Below are positions 26,238 through 36,431 of a DNA stretch of 64,000 nucleotides, piece by piece. The first letter of the stretch is position 1; every line of letters starts with the position of its first letter. The translations under genes and the position numbers were made by a program. Source of the DNA: Amantichitinum ursilacus (lineage in GTDB: Bacteria > Pseudomonadota > Gammaproteobacteria > Burkholderiales > Chitinibacteraceae); contig NZ_LAQT01000010.1 of NCBI RefSeq assembly GCF_001294205.1, positions 62,001 to 126,000 of the forward strand, read 5' to 3'. Below the pieces are notes generated by a model, which worked only from the letters and a program-made list of their open reading frames with translations, ran no database searches and was not told the origin of the DNA.

Positions 26238-27284
26238 ATGGAATATCGCAAACTTGGCCGTACCGATCTCGACGTCAGCCTGATCGGCCTGGGTACCATG
26301 ACCTGGGGCGAACAGAACACCGAGGCCGATGCGCATGCCCAGCTGGATCTGGCGCTGGAGCTTGGCGTCACGCTGGTGGATGTCGCCGAGATGTACCCGG
26401 TGCCGCCGCGCGCCGAAACCGCAGGCCTCACCGAAACCTATATCGGCACCTGGCTGGCAAAAACCGGCCGCCGCAAAGACATCGTGCTGGCCACCAAAGC
26501 CGCGGGCCCGGTGCGCCAGCCGCATCAACCGCGCCATATTCGTGGCGGCGAAACCCATCATGACCGCCGCAGCCTGACCGAAGCCGTGGACGGCAGCCTG
26601 CGCCGTTTGCAGACCGATTACATTGATCTGTACCAACTGCATTGGCCCGATCGCAGCACCAATACCTTTGGCCGGCTTAACTATCCGTGGATTGAAGATG
26701 AATACACGGTGCCGGCCGAAGAATCGTTGCAGGTACTGGCCGATCTGGTGAAGGCCGGCAAGATTCGCCACGTCGGTTTGTCCAACGAAACGCCGTGGGG
26801 CGTCGCGCAGTTTTTGCGTGCGGCGGAAAACGTCGGCCTGCCGCGCGTGGTCAGCATCCAGAACCCGTACAGCTTGCTCAACCGTGCGTTTGAAATCGGC
26901 CTGGCCGAATTCAGCCATCGCGAACAAGTGGGCCTGCTGGCGTATTCGCCGATGGCGTTTGGCGTGCTCAGCGGCAAGTACATCGACGGCACCGGCCAGA
27001 ATGGTCGCGTGGCCATCTATGAACGCTTTAGCCGTTACAGCAAGCCCGAAGCCAAAATCGCCACCGCCGATTATGTGAACCTGGCGCGCGAACACGGCCT
27101 GAGCCCGGCGCAGATGGCGCTGGCGTATGTGAATACGCGGCCGTTTGTAACCAGCAACCTGATTGGCGCCACCACGCTGGCGCAGCTCAAGGAAAACATC
27201 GAGAGCATCAGCGTCAAACTCAGCGACGACGTGCTCAACGCCATCGAAGCCATCCACACCAAACAGCCGAATCCGGCACCGTAA
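26238..27284 (+). CDS. tas: Aldo/keto reductase, Tas family
   Basis: A 348-residue NADPH-dependent (beta/alpha)8 aldo-keto reductase. The catalytic tetrad is visible: Asp and Tyr in VDVAEMYPVP, Lys in ATKAAG and His in QLHWPDRS. The C-terminal cofactor stretch SNLIGATTLAQLKENI is present. The insertion ETHHDRRSLTEAVDGSL and overall sequence match E. coli Tas. A GGAG ribosome site precedes the ATG. A terminator follows 12 bases after the stop, so it is monocistronic. Confidence 0.92.
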   Translation: MEYRKLGRTDLDVSLIGLGTMTWGEQNTEADAHAQLDLALELGVTLVDVAEMYPVPPRAETAGLTETYIGTWLAKTGRRKDIVLATKAAGPVRQPHQPRHIRGGETHHDRRSLTEAVDGSLRRLQTDYIDLYQLHWPDRSTNTFGRLNYPWIEDEYTVPAEESLQVLADLVKAGKIRHVGLSNETPWGVAQFLRAAENVGLPRVVSIQNPYSLLNRAFEIGLAEFSHREQVGLLAYSPMAFGVLSGKYIDGTGQNGRVAIYERFSRYSKPEAKIATADYVNLAREHGLSPAQMALAYVNTRPFVTSNLIGATTLAQLKENIESISVKLSDDVLNAIEAIHTKQPNPAP

Positions 27285-27295
27285 TGCCGTACCCG

Positions 27296-27320
27296 GGCGA
27301 GCCATGTGCTCGCCTTTTTT
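27296..27320 (+). terminator. Rho-independent terminator after tas
   Basis: The stem GGCGAG / CTCGCC with a 7-base loop is followed by six T. It ends 18 bases before the start codon of the next gene, so that gene needs its own promoter or depends on read-through. Confidence 0.85.
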
Positions 27321-27338
27321 CATCTCTCGGGAAACCGC

Positions 27339-28553
27339 ATGGAATTGTCTTTACTGGCGTTACGCCCGTTTCGCCATTTGCTGGCCAGCCGTTTGTTTAC
27401 CGCGTTGTCGTACCAGATGCTGGCGGTGGCCGTGGGCTGGCAGATGTATGCGCTGACGCACAGCGCATTTAGCCTGGGCCTGATCGGCATTGCGCAATTT
27501 GCGCCGCAATTATTGTTTACGTTGGTGGTGGGCCATGTGGCCGACCGCTACGACCGTCGCCGCGTGGTGGCGATTTGCCAGACGCTGGAATTTATCGTCG
27601 CCGCCGTGCTGGCCGCCGCCAGCCTGGCCGAGCAGCTGAGCCCCACCGCCTTGTACATCGCCGCGTTCTGCATCGGCACCGCGCGCGCGTTCGAGACGCC
27701 CAGCCTGCAGGCGCTGGTGCCCAGTCTGGTCACCGAAGCGCAATTGCCGCAAGCGCTGGCCACCAGTTCGGGGCTGATGCAGGTGGCCATCATTACTGGC
27801 CCGGCGCTGGGCGGCTTTATCTATGCCGTCGGCCCCGATGCGGTGTATCTGACCACCGCGATTTTCTGGCTGGTGGCGGCCATTTCGATGTTTACGCTGC
27901 CGCTGGTACGCAAGCAGGAACATCGCCCGCCCGCCACGCTGGAATCGCTGTTTGGCGGCATCCGTTATATCCGCGAACGCCGCATTATCCTGGGCGCGAT
28001 TTCGCTCGATCTGTTTGCGGTATTGCTGGGCGACGCGACGGCTTTGCTGCCGATTTTTGCGCGCGACATTCTGCATACCGGCGCGTGGGGCATGGGCATT
28101 TTGCGTTCGGCCCCGGCCATAGGCGCGCTGAGCATGTCGTTTTATCTGGCACGCCGTCCGCTGCGTCAACACGTTGGCAAGATCATGTTTGGCGCGGTCG
28201 GCCTGTTTGGCGTGGCCACCATCGTATTTGGCCTGTCGCATTCCTTCGGCATTTCGCTGGCGGCGCTGGTGGTGCTGGGCGCGTGCGACATGATCAGCGT
28301 GGTGGTGCGTTCGTCGCTGGTGCAACTGGAAACACCCGATGCCATGCGCGGCCGCGTCAGCGCGGTCAGCTCGATTTTCATCGGCGCGTCCAATCAGTTG
28401 GGCGAGTTTGAATCGGGCACCACCGCCGCCTTGCTCGGCCCGGTGCCCGCAGTGGTAGTGGGCGGCATCGGCACGCTGATTGTGGTGGCGTTGTGGATGC
28501 GCTGGTTTCCCGAGCTGACGCGGCGGCAATCGCTGGCGGTGGGCGCGGATTAG
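27339..28553 (+). CDS. MFS exporter, EntS-like (MFS_3)
   Basis: A 404-residue 12-helix transporter of the EntS/enterobactin-exporter-like MFS group. It opens RPFRHLLASRLFTALSYQMLAVAVGWQMYALT and has the loop 2-3 motif GHVADRYDRRRVV. The C-terminal half contains TPDAMRGRVSAVSSIFIGASNQLGEFESG, a hallmark of this family. ATG at 27339 (MELSLLALRPF) is the first methionine that fits; an upstream GTG falls inside the tas terminator. The substrate is unknown. Confidence 0.88.
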   Translation: MELSLLALRPFRHLLASRLFTALSYQMLAVAVGWQMYALTHSAFSLGLIGIAQFAPQLLFTLVVGHVADRYDRRRVVAICQTLEFIVAAVLAAASLAEQLSPTALYIAAFCIGTARAFETPSLQALVPSLVTEAQLPQALATSSGLMQVAIITGPALGGFIYAVGPDAVYLTTAIFWLVAAISMFTLPLVRKQEHRPPATLESLFGGIRYIRERRIILGAISLDLFAVLLGDATALLPIFARDILHTGAWGMGILRSAPAIGALSMSFYLARRPLRQHVGKIMFGAVGLFGVATIVFGLSHSFGISLAALVVLGACDMISVVVRSSLVQLETPDAMRGRVSAVSSIFIGASNQLGEFESGTTAALLGPVPAVVVGGIGTLIVVALWMRWFPELTRRQSLAVGAD

Positions 28554-28583
28554 GTTTGTTTTGCCGGCCAACAGCGCGGCACG

Positions 28584-29870
28584 CTACCAGCCCAAAGCGT
28601 GGCGCGCCGTGTAGATCAGCAGTCCCACCAGCCCGCCCACCACGGTGCCGTTGACGCGAATGTATTGCAGATCGACGCCCACATTCAGTTCCATGCGTTC
28701 CACCAGCACGCGGTTATCCCAGGCTTTGAGCTGGTCGGCGATAAAGCGGCCAATCTCGCTGCGATAACGCGCCAGCGAACGCGCCGCAAAGCCGCGTATC
28801 TGGCCATTCAACCAATCGGCAAACGCCTGGTCTTCGTGCAAACGCCGGCCGAATTGTTTGATGGCGCTGCCCATCTTTTGCTGGATTTGCGATTGCGGAT
28901 GCGCCAGATCGGCCTGCAGGCTTTCCAGCAAGTTGTGCCACATGCTGTTCATGCGGTCTTGCAGCTCGGTCGACGCCAACAGGTTATCGCGCCAGTCCGA
29001 TAACTTCTGCTGCAGCGCCGGGTCTTGCCGCAGCTTGTTGGTCAGCTCCACCAGTTGCTCGTCAAAGCTTAAACGCAGGCTGTGCGCGGGGTTCACCAGC
29101 ACGGTTTCCAGTTCGTTAATACCCGCCGCCACCAGCTTGCGCGCCAGATAACGCCCGCTGGTGCCATCCAGCGCCACCCAGCGCAACACGCTGAATTCTT
29201 TGGCGATGATGTCGGCCAGGTATTCTTGCGTGGTGGTGGATTGCAGCCGCTCCAGCAGCTCGCGCACCACGCCATCGAGCATATGTTGATGCTTGCCCTG
29301 GGCGCGCAGCACTTGCAGCAACGACGCCGCCGCTTGCGAAAAATCCGCCTTGCCCAAGGCCTTGAGCGCCATCTCGCGCGCCATCGCGGTCAGGCGCGGG
29401 TCATCCAGCGTGGTCAGCACATAGCTTAGAAAATACGTGCCGGTGGCGGTCAGATCGCGCTTGGCGCCGGGCCGCGCCAGCCAGATGGCAATGCGGCGCG
29501 CCGGGTTAAAACTGTCGATGCGTACCAGCAATTGTTCGGGCTGCAAAAAGTGCGTTTCGATAAACACGCCCAGGCTATCGGCGATGCGGTTTTTATTGCG
29601 CGGAATGATGGCGGTATGCGGAATAGGTATGCCCAGCGGATAGCGAAACAGTGCGGTCACCGCAAACCAGTCGGCCAGTGCGCCGATCATGGCGGCCTCG
29701 GCAAAGGCGGCGGCATAACCCAGCCACGGGTGGCTGCTTTCAAATTTAAGGCAGAACAGATACAGCAAGGTCACCGCCGCCAGCAGGGCGCTGGCAAAGG
29801 TGCGCATGCGGCGCAGGCGCATGGCTTTGGCGATCTCGGCTTGAAGATGCAGCGGCGCGGCAGCCGTCAT
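28584..29870 (-). CDS. DUF445 membrane protein (YjiN-like)
   Basis: A 428-residue DUF445 protein. Two N-terminal hydrophobic helices (about residues 22-60, FASALLAAVTLLYLFCLKF and AAFAEAAMIGALADWFAVTALF) carry the family's ADWFAVTALFRYPLG motif, followed by PHTAIIPRNKNRIADSLG. A long helical, probably coiled-coil region follows, and a C-terminal hydrophobic helix (NGTVVGGLVGLLIYTARH). The function is unknown. It converges with the MFS gene across 30 bases, too short for a repeat. Confidence 0.88.
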   Translation of the reverse strand: MTAAAPLHLQAEIAKAMRLRRMRTFASALLAAVTLLYLFCLKFESSHPWLGYAAAFAEAAMIGALADWFAVTALFRYPLGIPIPHTAIIPRNKNRIADSLGVFIETHFLQPEQLLVRIDSFNPARRIAIWLARPGAKRDLTATGTYFLSYVLTTLDDPRLTAMAREMALKALGKADFSQAAASLLQVLRAQGKHQHMLDGVVRELLERLQSTTTQEYLADIIAKEFSVLRWVALDGTSGRYLARKLVAAGINELETVLVNPAHSLRLSFDEQLVELTNKLRQDPALQQKLSDWRDNLLASTELQDRMNSMWHNLLESLQADLAHPQSQIQQKMGSAIKQFGRRLHEDQAFADWLNGQIRGFAARSLARYRSEIGRFIADQLKAWDNRVLVERMELNVGVDLQYIRVNGTVVGGLVGLLIYTARHALGW

Positions 29871-29966
29871 GAGTGAGCCTTATGCGGGTGGCGAAGAGCT
29901 TTCATGATAGCGCGCAGGCCATGGCCCGGCTGTGCGGCGGTATCCTACGTGGCCACGCCCGCGTGT

Positions 29967-29972
29967 TAAAAT
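29967..29972 (+). promoter_or_regulatory. -10-like TAAAAT upstream of metH
   Basis: TAAAAT in an otherwise GC-rich stretch, 42 bases before the metH start. No good -35 box and no cobalamin or SAH/SAM riboswitch signature is visible between the DUF445 gene and metH. Confidence 0.3.
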
Positions 29973-30013
29973 CCGCCTTCCGCCGCCCCGTAAAGCCCTT
30001 GAGAATCAACCCG

Positions 30014-33000
30014 ATGACGCGCCTTGCCGACCTGCAGCACCAGCTTAATCAACGCATCCTGATCCTGGATGGCGCGATGGGCACCATGATCCAGCGCCAT
30101 GATCTGCAAGAGGCCGACTACCGCGGCACGCGCTTTGCCGACTGGCCCAGCGACGTCAAAGGCAATAACGATCTGCTGGTGCTGACGCAGCCCGCCATCA
30201 TCGGCGGCATCCACCAGGCGTATCTGGATGCGGGCGCGGACATCATCGAGACCAACAGTTTTAACGGTACCCGCATCGCCATGGCCGATTACGGCATGGA
30301 AGAGCTGGTATGGGAAATGAACTTTGCCGCCGCGAAACTGGTGAAAGACCTGTGCGTGGCGCAGACGGCAAAAACGCCCGCAAAACCGCGTTATTGCGCC
30401 GGCGTGCTCGGCCCCACCAACCGCACTTGTTCGATTTCACCCGACGTCAACGACCCGGGCTTTCGCAATGTGACGTTTGACGAGCTGGTGGAAAGCTATA
30501 CCGAAGCCATCGACGGCCTGGTCAAAGGCGGCGCCGATATCCTGCTGGTCGAAACCATTTTCGACACGCTGAACGCCAAGGCGGCGGTGTTCGCCATCCA
30601 CAAATACTTTGACGATCATCCCGAGCAAGAAAAGCTGCCGGTGATGGTGTCGGGCACGATTACCGATCAATCGGGCCGCACGCTGACCGGCCAGACCACC
30701 GAGGCGTTTTACAACAGCCTGGAACACGCCGACGCCATCACCTTTGGCCTGAACTGCGCGCTGGGCCCCGATTTGCTGCGGCAGTACGTGGAAGAAATGG
30801 CGCGCGTATCGGCCACCTATGTCTCGGTGCACCCGAACGCCGGTTTGCCCAATGCCTTTGGCGGTTACGATCTGGATGCCGAAACCATGGGCGTGCAGGT
30901 GCGCGAATGGGCCGAAGCCGGTCTGGTTAACGTGATTGGCGGCTGCTGTGGCACCACGCCCGACCACATCGCGGCCATCTACAAAAACGTCAAAGACGTC
31001 GCGCCGCGCCCGCTGCCGCAGATTGAACGCAAATGTCGTTTGTCCGGGCTGGAGCCGTTCAATATCGGCGACCGCGATCTGTTTGTGAACGTGGGCGAAC
31101 GCACCAACGTCACGGGCAGTAAAGCCTTTGCCCGGCTGATCCTGAATGGCGATTACGCCACCGCGCTCGATGTGGCCCGGCAGCAGGTCGAAGCCGGCGC
31201 GCAGATTATCGATATCAACATGGACGAGGGCATGCTCGATGCCCACAAAGCCATGGTCACCTTTTTGAACCTGGTCGCCGCCGAGCCCGATATCAGCCGC
31301 GTGCCCATCATGGTGGATAGCTCGAAGTGGGATGTGATCGAAGCGGGCCTTAAATGCATTCAGGGCAAGCCGATCGTCAACTCGATCTCGATGAAAGAAG
31401 GCGTCGACAAGTTCAAGCAACAAGCGCGTTTGCTGCGGCGTTATGGCGCGGCGGTGATCGTGATGGCGTTTGATGAAGTCGGCCAGGCCGATACCTATGC
31501 CCGCAAGATCGAGATTTGCGAAAAAAGCTATCGCATTCTGGTGGACGAATGCGGCTATCCGCCCGAAGACATCATCTTTGACCCGAACATCTTTGCCATC
31601 GCCACCGGCATCGAAGAACACGCGCGCTATGGCCTCGACTTTATCGAGGCCACCGGCTGGATCAAACAAAACCTGCCGTATGCCAAGATTTCCGGCGGCG
31701 TATCCAATGTGTCGTTCAGCTTCCGCGGCAACAACAAGGTGCGCGAAGCCATCCACGCGGTGTTCCTGTATCACGCCATCCAGCAAGGCATGACCATGGG
31801 CATCGTCAACGCCGGTGCGCTGGAAGTGTATGAAGAAGTGCCCGCCGAATTACGCAACCGCATCGAAGACGTGGTGTTGATGCGCGATGCCGGGCCCGAT
31901 CCGCTGGCCGCCACCGAGGCGCTGATTGCACTGGCCGAGAGCTTTCGCGGCGACGTAAACCAGGCCAAGGGCGAAGACCTGAGCTGGCGCGAAGGCAGCC
32001 TGCAAGAGCGCATCACCCACGCGCTGGTCAAAGGCATCACCACCTTTATCGTCGAAGACACCGAAGAAGCGCGCCAGGCCGCTGAACGCCCGATCCACGT
32101 GATCGAAGGCCCGCTCATGAACGGCATGAACCACGTCGGCGATCTGTTTGGCGCGGGCAAGATGTTTCTGCCGCAGGTGGTTAAATCGGCGCGCGTGATG
32201 AAAGCCGCCGTGGCGCATCTGGAGCCGTTTATCGAGCAAGAGAAGATCGATATGGGCCTGCAGGACGCCCCGGCCAAAGGCAACATCGTGATGGCCACGG
32301 TGAAAGGCGACGTGCACGACATCGGCAAAAACATCGTGGGCGTGGTGCTGCGCTGTAACAACTACAAGGTGACCGATCTGGGCGTGATGGTGCCGGCGCA
32401 AAAAATCCTGGATACCGCCAAAGAAATCGGCGCGGACATGATCGGTTTGTCCGGCCTGATTACGCCGAGCCTGGAAGAGATGTCGCACGTGGCCAAAGAA
32501 ATGCAGCGCCAGGGCTTTACGCTGCCGCTGCTGATCGGCGGCGCCACTACGTCCAAGGTGCATACCGCCGTGAAGATCGAGCCCGGTTATCCGGCCGGCA
32601 CCGTGGTGTATGTGCCTGATGCGTCGCGCGCGGTGGGGGTGTGTTCCAACTTGTTGAGCGATGAACTGAAGCCCGAGTTTGTCGGCAAGCTGCGCAATGA
32701 ATATCAGAACATCCGCACCATCCACGCCAATCGCGGCGCCAGCAAACTGATCAGCTTGGCGCAGGCGCGCGCCAATGCGTTCAAGCCCATGATCGACTGG
32801 GCGCATTACAGCCCGCCCAAGCCCAAGCAACTGGGCGTGTTCAAATTCGAGAACGTGCCGCTGAGCGAAATCGCCCCGCTGATCGACTGGAGCCCGTTCT
32901 TTAATGCCTGGGAATTGTTCGGCAAATATCCGCGTATTCTGCAAGACGAAGTGGTGGGCGAATCGGCGCGCGCCTTGTTTGCCGATGCGCAAACCATGCT

Positions 33001-33727
33001 GACGCAGATGGTGGCCGAAGGCTGGGTAACGGCATCGGGCGTGGTGGGTTTGTGGCCCGCCAATCGCGTGGGCGACGATATCGAGATTTACGATCCGGCA
33101 AGCGGCGCCACGCTGATGGCCTGGCGCACATTGCGCCAGCAAAACGCCAAGGCCGAAGGCAAGCCGAACTGGGCGCTGGCCGATTTCATTGCGCCCAAAG
33201 ACAGCGGCAAGGCGGATTACATCGGCGCGTTTGCCGTCACCGGCGGCCTGAATATCGAGCCGCATGTGGCGCGCTTTGAAAACGCCAATGACGATTACAA
33301 CGCTATCATGGTGAAGGCGCTGGCAGACCGCTTTGCCGAAGGCTTTGCCGAATATATGCACCGCAAAGTGCGGATGGAATTGTGGGGCTATGCGCCCGAC
33401 GAGAATCTGGATGTGGACGCGCTGACCGATGAGAAATACGTCGGCATCCGCCCCGCGCCGGGCTATCCGGCTTGCCCGGACCACACCACCAAGACTGATC
33501 TGTTCCGCGTGCTGGATGCGGAATCGATTGGCATGCAGTTGACCGAGGGCTACGCCATGCTGCCGACGGCGGCAGTTAGTGGCTTCTACTTTAGCCACCC
33601 GCAATCGCAGTACTTTGCCGTGGGCAAGATCGAGAAAGACCAGGTGGAAGACTACGCCGCCCGCCGCGGCGTGAGCGTGGAACAAGCCGAACGCGACCTC
33701 GCCCCCAACCTCGGTTACAACGCGTAA
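30014..33727 (+). CDS. metH: Cobalamin-dependent methionine synthase
   Basis: A 1237-residue four-module enzyme that transfers methyl from methyltetrahydrofolate through cobalamin to homocysteine. Module 1 (1-~330) binds homocysteine with Zn Cys in GLNCALG and C311-C312 (GGCCGTT). Module 2 (~350-620) is the pterin-binding barrel ([24 protein letters not shown]). Module 3 (~650-890) has the cap and the B12 motif D766-V-H768-D-I-G771, with His768 as the cobalt ligand, plus [11 protein letters not shown]. Module 4 (~900-end) is the AdoMet-dependent reactivation domain ([13 protein letters not shown]). Length matches E. coli MetH. ATG at 30014 aligns with the family start. Confidence 0.97.
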   Translation: MTRLADLQHQLNQRILILDGAMGTMIQRHDLQEADYRGTRFADWPSDVKGNNDLLVLTQPAIIGGIHQAYLDAGADIIETNSFNGTRIAMADYGMEELVWEMNFAAAKLVKDLCVAQTAKTPAKPRYCAGVLGPTNRTCSISPDVNDPGFRNVTFDELVESYTEAIDGLVKGGADILLVETIFDTLNAKAAVFAIHKYFDDHPEQEKLPVMVSGTITDQSGRTLTGQTTEAFYNSLEHADAITFGLNCALGPDLLRQYVEEMARVSATYVSVHPNAGLPNAFGGYDLDAETMGVQVREWAEAGLVNVIGGCCGTTPDHIAAIYKNVKDVAPRPLPQIERKCRLSGLEPFNIGDRDLFVNVGERTNVTGSKAFARLILNGDYATALDVARQQVEAGAQIIDINMDEGMLDAHKAMVTFLNLVAAEPDISRVPIMVDSSKWDVIEAGLKCIQGKPIVNSISMKEGVDKFKQQARLLRRYGAAVIVMAFDEVGQADTYARKIEICEKSYRILVDECGYPPEDIIFDPNIFAIATGIEEHARYGLDFIEATGWIKQNLPYAKISGGVSNVSFSFRGNNKVREAIHAVFLYHAIQQGMTMGIVNAGALEVYEEVPAELRNRIEDVVLMRDAGPDPLAATEALIALAESFRGDVNQAKGEDLSWREGSLQERITHALVKGITTFIVEDTEEARQAAERPIHVIEGPLMNGMNHVGDLFGAGKMFLPQVVKSARVMKAAVAHLEPFIEQEKIDMGLQDAPAKGNIVMATVKGDVHDIGKNIVGVVLRCNNYKVTDLGVMVPAQKILDTAKEIGADMIGLSGLITPSLEEMSHVAKEMQRQGFTLPLLIGGATTSKVHTAVKIEPGYPAGTVVYVPDASRAVGVCSNLLSDELKPEFVGKLRNEYQNIRTIHANRGASKLISLAQARANAFKPMIDWAHYSPPKPKQLGVFKFENVPLSEIAPLIDWSPFFNAWELFGKYPRILQDEVVGESARALFADAQTMLTQMVAEGWVTASGVVGLWPANRVGDDIEIYDPASGATLMAWRTLRQQNAKAEGKPNWALADFIAPKDSGKADYIGAFAVTGGLNIEPHVARFENANDDYNAIMVKALADRFAEGFAEYMHRKVRMELWGYAPDENLDVDALTDEKYVGIRPAPGYPACPDHTTKTDLFRVLDAESIGMQLTEGYAMLPTAAVSGFYFSHPQSQYFAVGKIEKDQVEDYAARRGVSVEQAERDLAPNLGYNA

Positions 33728-33730
33728 ATG

Positions 33731-33825
33731 CATAGGGTGGGTCAAGACCCACCCTCCAATGTGGTATGCCAAGCTCACCGCACGTGGCATATAGCATTGA
33801 GTGGTGGGTCTTGACCCACCCTATG
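33731..33825. repeat. Palindromic element copy 7
   Basis: A 95-bp standard form starting four bases after the metH stop, between converging metH and yccF. It shows well the inner inverted arms GTGGTATGCCAAGC ... GTGGCATATAGC. Confidence 0.92.
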
Positions 33826-33874
33826 CGTTTTCAATATTTACCGCGTCAATGGCCGACGGTGTTAGCGCGCGGCT

Positions 33875-34291
33875 TTAACGCAGCCCGAAGCGCTGGTTGC
33901 TCGGCACCACAGTCTGGCCGACCGGGGCGAGGGCGATCAGCGCCAGCTTCAGATGCTGGATGCCAAACGGGATGCCGATAATGGTGATGAAATTGGCCAG
34001 CGCCGCCGTCACGTGGCCCAGCGCCAGCCACCAGCCGGCAAACACAAACCAGATCACATTGCCGATAAAGCCGAGCGCGCCGGTGCCCACATCATGCCGC
34101 CCGGTGATGTAATTGCGCTTGACCGCTTCTTTGCCAAACGGCCAGAACGAAAACGCACCGATCACAAAACACGCGCGCGCCCACGGGATGCCGACGATGG
34201 TGATCAACGCCACCAGCCCGGCCAGCCACCAGCCCAACCCCATCCAGAAACCGCCCAGTACAAACCACAGCACATTGCCGATAAAACGCAT
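33875..34291 (-). CDS. yccF: YccF-family inner-membrane protein
   Basis: A 138-residue membrane protein of the YccF (DUF307) family. It is built of two related halves: GNVLWFVLGGFWMGLGWW...ITIVGIPWARACF and GNVIWFVFAGWWLALGH...ITIIGIPFGIQHLKLA, each with hydrophobic helices and the conserved GIP motif. The function is unknown; some homologues are fused to ion-channel domains. It forms a single-gene unit facing metH across a palindromic element. Confidence 0.92.
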   Translation of the reverse strand: MRFIGNVLWFVLGGFWMGLGWWLAGLVALITIVGIPWARACFVIGAFSFWPFGKEAVKRNYITGRHDVGTGALGFIGNVIWFVFAGWWLALGHVTAALANFITIIGIPFGIQHLKLALIALAPVGQTVVPSNQRFGLR

Positions 34292-34358
34292 CAGGTCGCC
34301 TTTTATTTGGGTGAAACAAGCAGACCAGTTTAGCGGGCAAAAGATTGCATCACGTAAT

Positions 34359-34388
34359 AAAAAAGGCGCCCGGATGGACGCCTGTTTT
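34359..34388 (-). terminator. Terminator after the BON-domain lipoprotein gene
   Basis: On the minus strand the stem GGCG...CGCC with a 10-base loop is followed by six T, 39 bases after the BON gene stop. Confidence 0.75.
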
Positions 34389-34426
34389 GCATCAGCGCAG
34401 CGAGCTTGCGCCCGCGCGATGGCTGC

Positions 34427-34753
34427 TTATTGCTTCGGCATGATGTTGTTGGCGACGTAACGCACGCCCTTCACTTTTTCGGCCACCATGCCGGCCTTGG
34501 CCATTTGCAGACCGGTATCCACGTTGCCATTGATGGTGACGTCGGCATCTTTGCCGGTGACTTGCAGGTTGAACGGCGCCAGTTCGCTATCGGCATCCAG
34601 CGCAGCCTTGACGTTGGCGGCCAGCGCGGCGTCTTTCGGTGCGGCGGCGGCGGCCGGTGCGGCAGCAGCCGGGGCAGCGGCTTGCGGCGCCGAGCTGCAG
34701 GCGGTGTTGAACAGGGCAACTGCGAACAGGGCGGCGAGTGCGGCGTTTTTCAT
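34427..34753 (-). CDS. BON-domain lipoprotein
   Basis: A 108-residue small envelope lipoprotein. The signal peptide ends in a lipobox-like NTAC (Cys19). An Ala/Pro-rich linker of ~25 residues leads to a single BON domain (AALAANVKAALDADSELAPFNLQVTGKDADVTINGNVDTGLQMAKAGMVAEKVKGV is spread over residues ~48-103), with the central Gly of INGNVD. BON domains of OsmY/DolP type bind anionic phospholipids and support envelope integrity. GGGGA precedes the ATG at 34753. Longer upstream starts give low-complexity Arg-rich sequence and are rejected. Confidence 0.85.
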   Translation of the reverse strand: MKNAALAALFAVALFNTACSSAPQAAAPAAAAPAAAAAPKDAALAANVKAALDADSELAPFNLQVTGKDADVTINGNVDTGLQMAKAGMVAEKVKGVRYVANNIMPKQ

Positions 34754-34991
34754 TTTGATTTCCCCAAGGTTTGCGGTGGCGGGCGTCGCACAACGCAACG
34801 CTGCCGATGGTTTCCGGGCGCATAGGCGCCGGGGCCTGGATGCGGCTCGGCAGCGATTGTTACTGCGCGATATTGCAAAACCATGACAGACACATGAAAA
34901 GTCTGCGTTCGTCCTGTCCTGACGCAGGGCCGCTACAAACAAGGGCCTGGCCGTCTGCTAGACTGGGCGTTTTGCCAGGCAGGTTTTAACC

Positions 34992-35222
34992 ATGCAACAC
35001 CTTGAAGTAGAAATTGACAGCGAATTCATCGCGCTGAACGACCTTCTTAAAATCTGTGGTCTGGTGGACAGCGGCGGCGCGGGCAAAGCGCTGGTGGCCA
35101 CCGGCATCGTCAAGGTCAATGGCGAGCAGGAACTGCGCAAGACCAACAAGATCCGGCCGGGCATGCAAGTGCAGGTGGCCGACGACGTGGTCATCGACGT
35201 CAAGGCCGCGCCCGAAGAATAA
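34992..35222 (+). CDS. ybcJ: S4-domain RNA-binding protein, YbcJ-like
   Basis: A 76-residue protein made almost only of an S4 RNA-binding domain: FIALNDLLKICGLVDSGGAGKALVATGIVKVNGEQELRK, then KIRPGMQVQV. It matches the YbcJ/YaaA-type stand-alone S4 proteins, thought to bind structured RNA such as rRNA. The start ATG fits the family. The downstream gene begins 155 bases later behind a structured leader. Confidence 0.88.
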   Translation: MQHLEVEIDSEFIALNDLLKICGLVDSGGAGKALVATGIVKVNGEQELRKTNKIRPGMQVQVADDVVIDVKAAPEE

Positions 35223-35377
35223 GCATCGACTCGGCCAGCGCCCGGCAGGGTGGGCGGGCCGCCTCTTGTCTGCGGATTGTCGCCTTCGGTAACGCGCTGT
35301 ATTCGCAGCGCGAGCCGGGGGTGCAAAGCTGGGCGCCTTTGGCCTGCCCTGCCTAACCCGCCTTCGAGGACACACAG
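35223..35377 (+). ncRNA. Candidate structured 5' leader of the GH128 lipoprotein gene
   Basis: GGCAGGG...GGGCC near 35245-35261 can pair with GGCCTGCCCTGCC near 35340-35354, enclosing about 80 bases. Inside lies a strong hairpin, CGCGCTG-tattcg-CAGCGCG (about 35293-35312), and a GGGGGTGCAAAGCTGGG segment. A closed long-range stem directly before a start codon suggests a cis-acting RNA. GCAAAGC recalls the c-di-GMP-I riboswitch core, but the spacing does not fit that class, so I leave it unnamed. Confidence 0.4.
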
Positions 35378-36412
35378 ATGCCCCGTTCCGCCCTGCCCGC
35401 GCTCAGTACGCTGACCGCCACCCTGTCGTTGTGCCTTGCGCTTGCCGCCTGTGGCGGCGGAGGCGGTGGCGATGACAGCAGCGCCAGCAACACCGTTGCC
35501 CCCACCAGCACGCCCACCACCGCACCGACGCCGACCCCTGCGCCAGGCGCAACACCGACTCCTACGCCAGCGCCCGGCGCAACCCCCACCCCAACGCCCG
35601 GGGCGACACCGACGCCCACGCCTACCCCGGCCGCCAGCAGCAAAAGCAGCAAGCGCGGCCTGGCCTATGATCTGGCCAGCACAGCCGATCTGGCAGCGCT
35701 CTCCGCGGGCACCAGCTGGTGGTACAACTGGAGCGACCATGCCAACAGCGCCTTGCCCACCAATGCGCAAACGCAATACGGCATGGAATTTGTGCCGATG
35801 CTGTGGAACGACAATTTCAACGATGCGGCCATCGAAACCATGCTGACCGCGCATCCGACAATCAAATATCTGCTGGTGCTCAACGAACCCAATCTGACCG
35901 ACCAGGCCAATATGACGCCGCAACAAGCCGCCGCGCTGTGGCCGCGTTATGAAGCGATTGCCGCACACACCGGCGTCAAGCTGGTGGGCCCGGCGATGAA
36001 CTGGGGCACGATGGCGGGTTATGCCGATCCGGTGGTGTGGCTGGATGCGTTCTACGCCGCCTACCGGGCCGCCAACAGCAATCGCGATCCGCGCATCGAT
36101 TATCTGGCCTTCCACTGGTACGACTATGGCCTGGGCAGCCAGCTGGACCGCCTGAGCAAATACGGCAAACCGTTCTGGGTGACCGAATTCGCCAACTGGC
36201 ATACCGGCGATGGCAGTGCCCAGATCGACAGCGTGGCCAAGCAAGCGGCGCAGATGGCCGATATGGTCAAAACGCTGGAAAGCCGCAGCGATGTGTTCCG
36301 CTATGCGTGGTTTACCGGGCGCATGAGCAGCGATCCGCATTTTGATTCGCTGCTGGGCGGCAGCGGCCAGCTGACTGCCTTGGGCAGCCAGTATCTGGCG
36401 CAGCCGTGGTAA
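35378..36412 (+). CDS. Asl1-like glycosyl hydrolase lipoprotein (GH128 family)
   Basis: A 344-residue secreted lipoprotein. The lipobox is LAAC (Cys25), then Gly6 and Asp/Ser residues, a (PT)n linker of about 45 residues, and a ~250-residue TIM-barrel catalytic domain (from SKRGLAYDL). The likely acid/base is E170 (LNEPNL) and the nucleophile E270 (WVTEFANW); LAFHWYDY is typical of GH128 beta-1,3-glucanases. It probably degrades fungal or algal beta-1,3-glucan at the cell surface. The leader before it may be regulatory. It converges with the MATE gene across 19 bases. Confidence 0.87.
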   Translation: MPRSALPALSTLTATLSLCLALAACGGGGGGDDSSASNTVAPTSTPTTAPTPTPAPGATPTPTPAPGATPTPTPGATPTPTPTPAASSKSSKRGLAYDLASTADLAALSAGTSWWYNWSDHANSALPTNAQTQYGMEFVPMLWNDNFNDAAIETMLTAHPTIKYLLVLNEPNLTDQANMTPQQAAALWPRYEAIAAHTGVKLVGPAMNWGTMAGYADPVVWLDAFYAAYRAANSNRDPRIDYLAFHWYDYGLGSQLDRLSKYGKPFWVTEFANWHTGDGSAQIDSVAKQAAQMADMVKTLESRSDVFRYAWFTGRMSSDPHFDSLLGGSGQLTALGSQYLAQPW

Positions 36413-36431
36413 GCCGCCGCAGGCCCGGCGC

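Noticed and set aside
29871-30013. Cobalamin or SAM/SAH riboswitch before metH
   Set aside because: No B12-box or SAH-type core could be found in the 143 bases; only a -10-like TAAAAT is visible.
35300-35345. c-di-GMP-I (GEMM) riboswitch
   Set aside because: Only the GCAAAGC word matches; the upstream GG-AAA-CC helix and GNRA loop are not in the right place.
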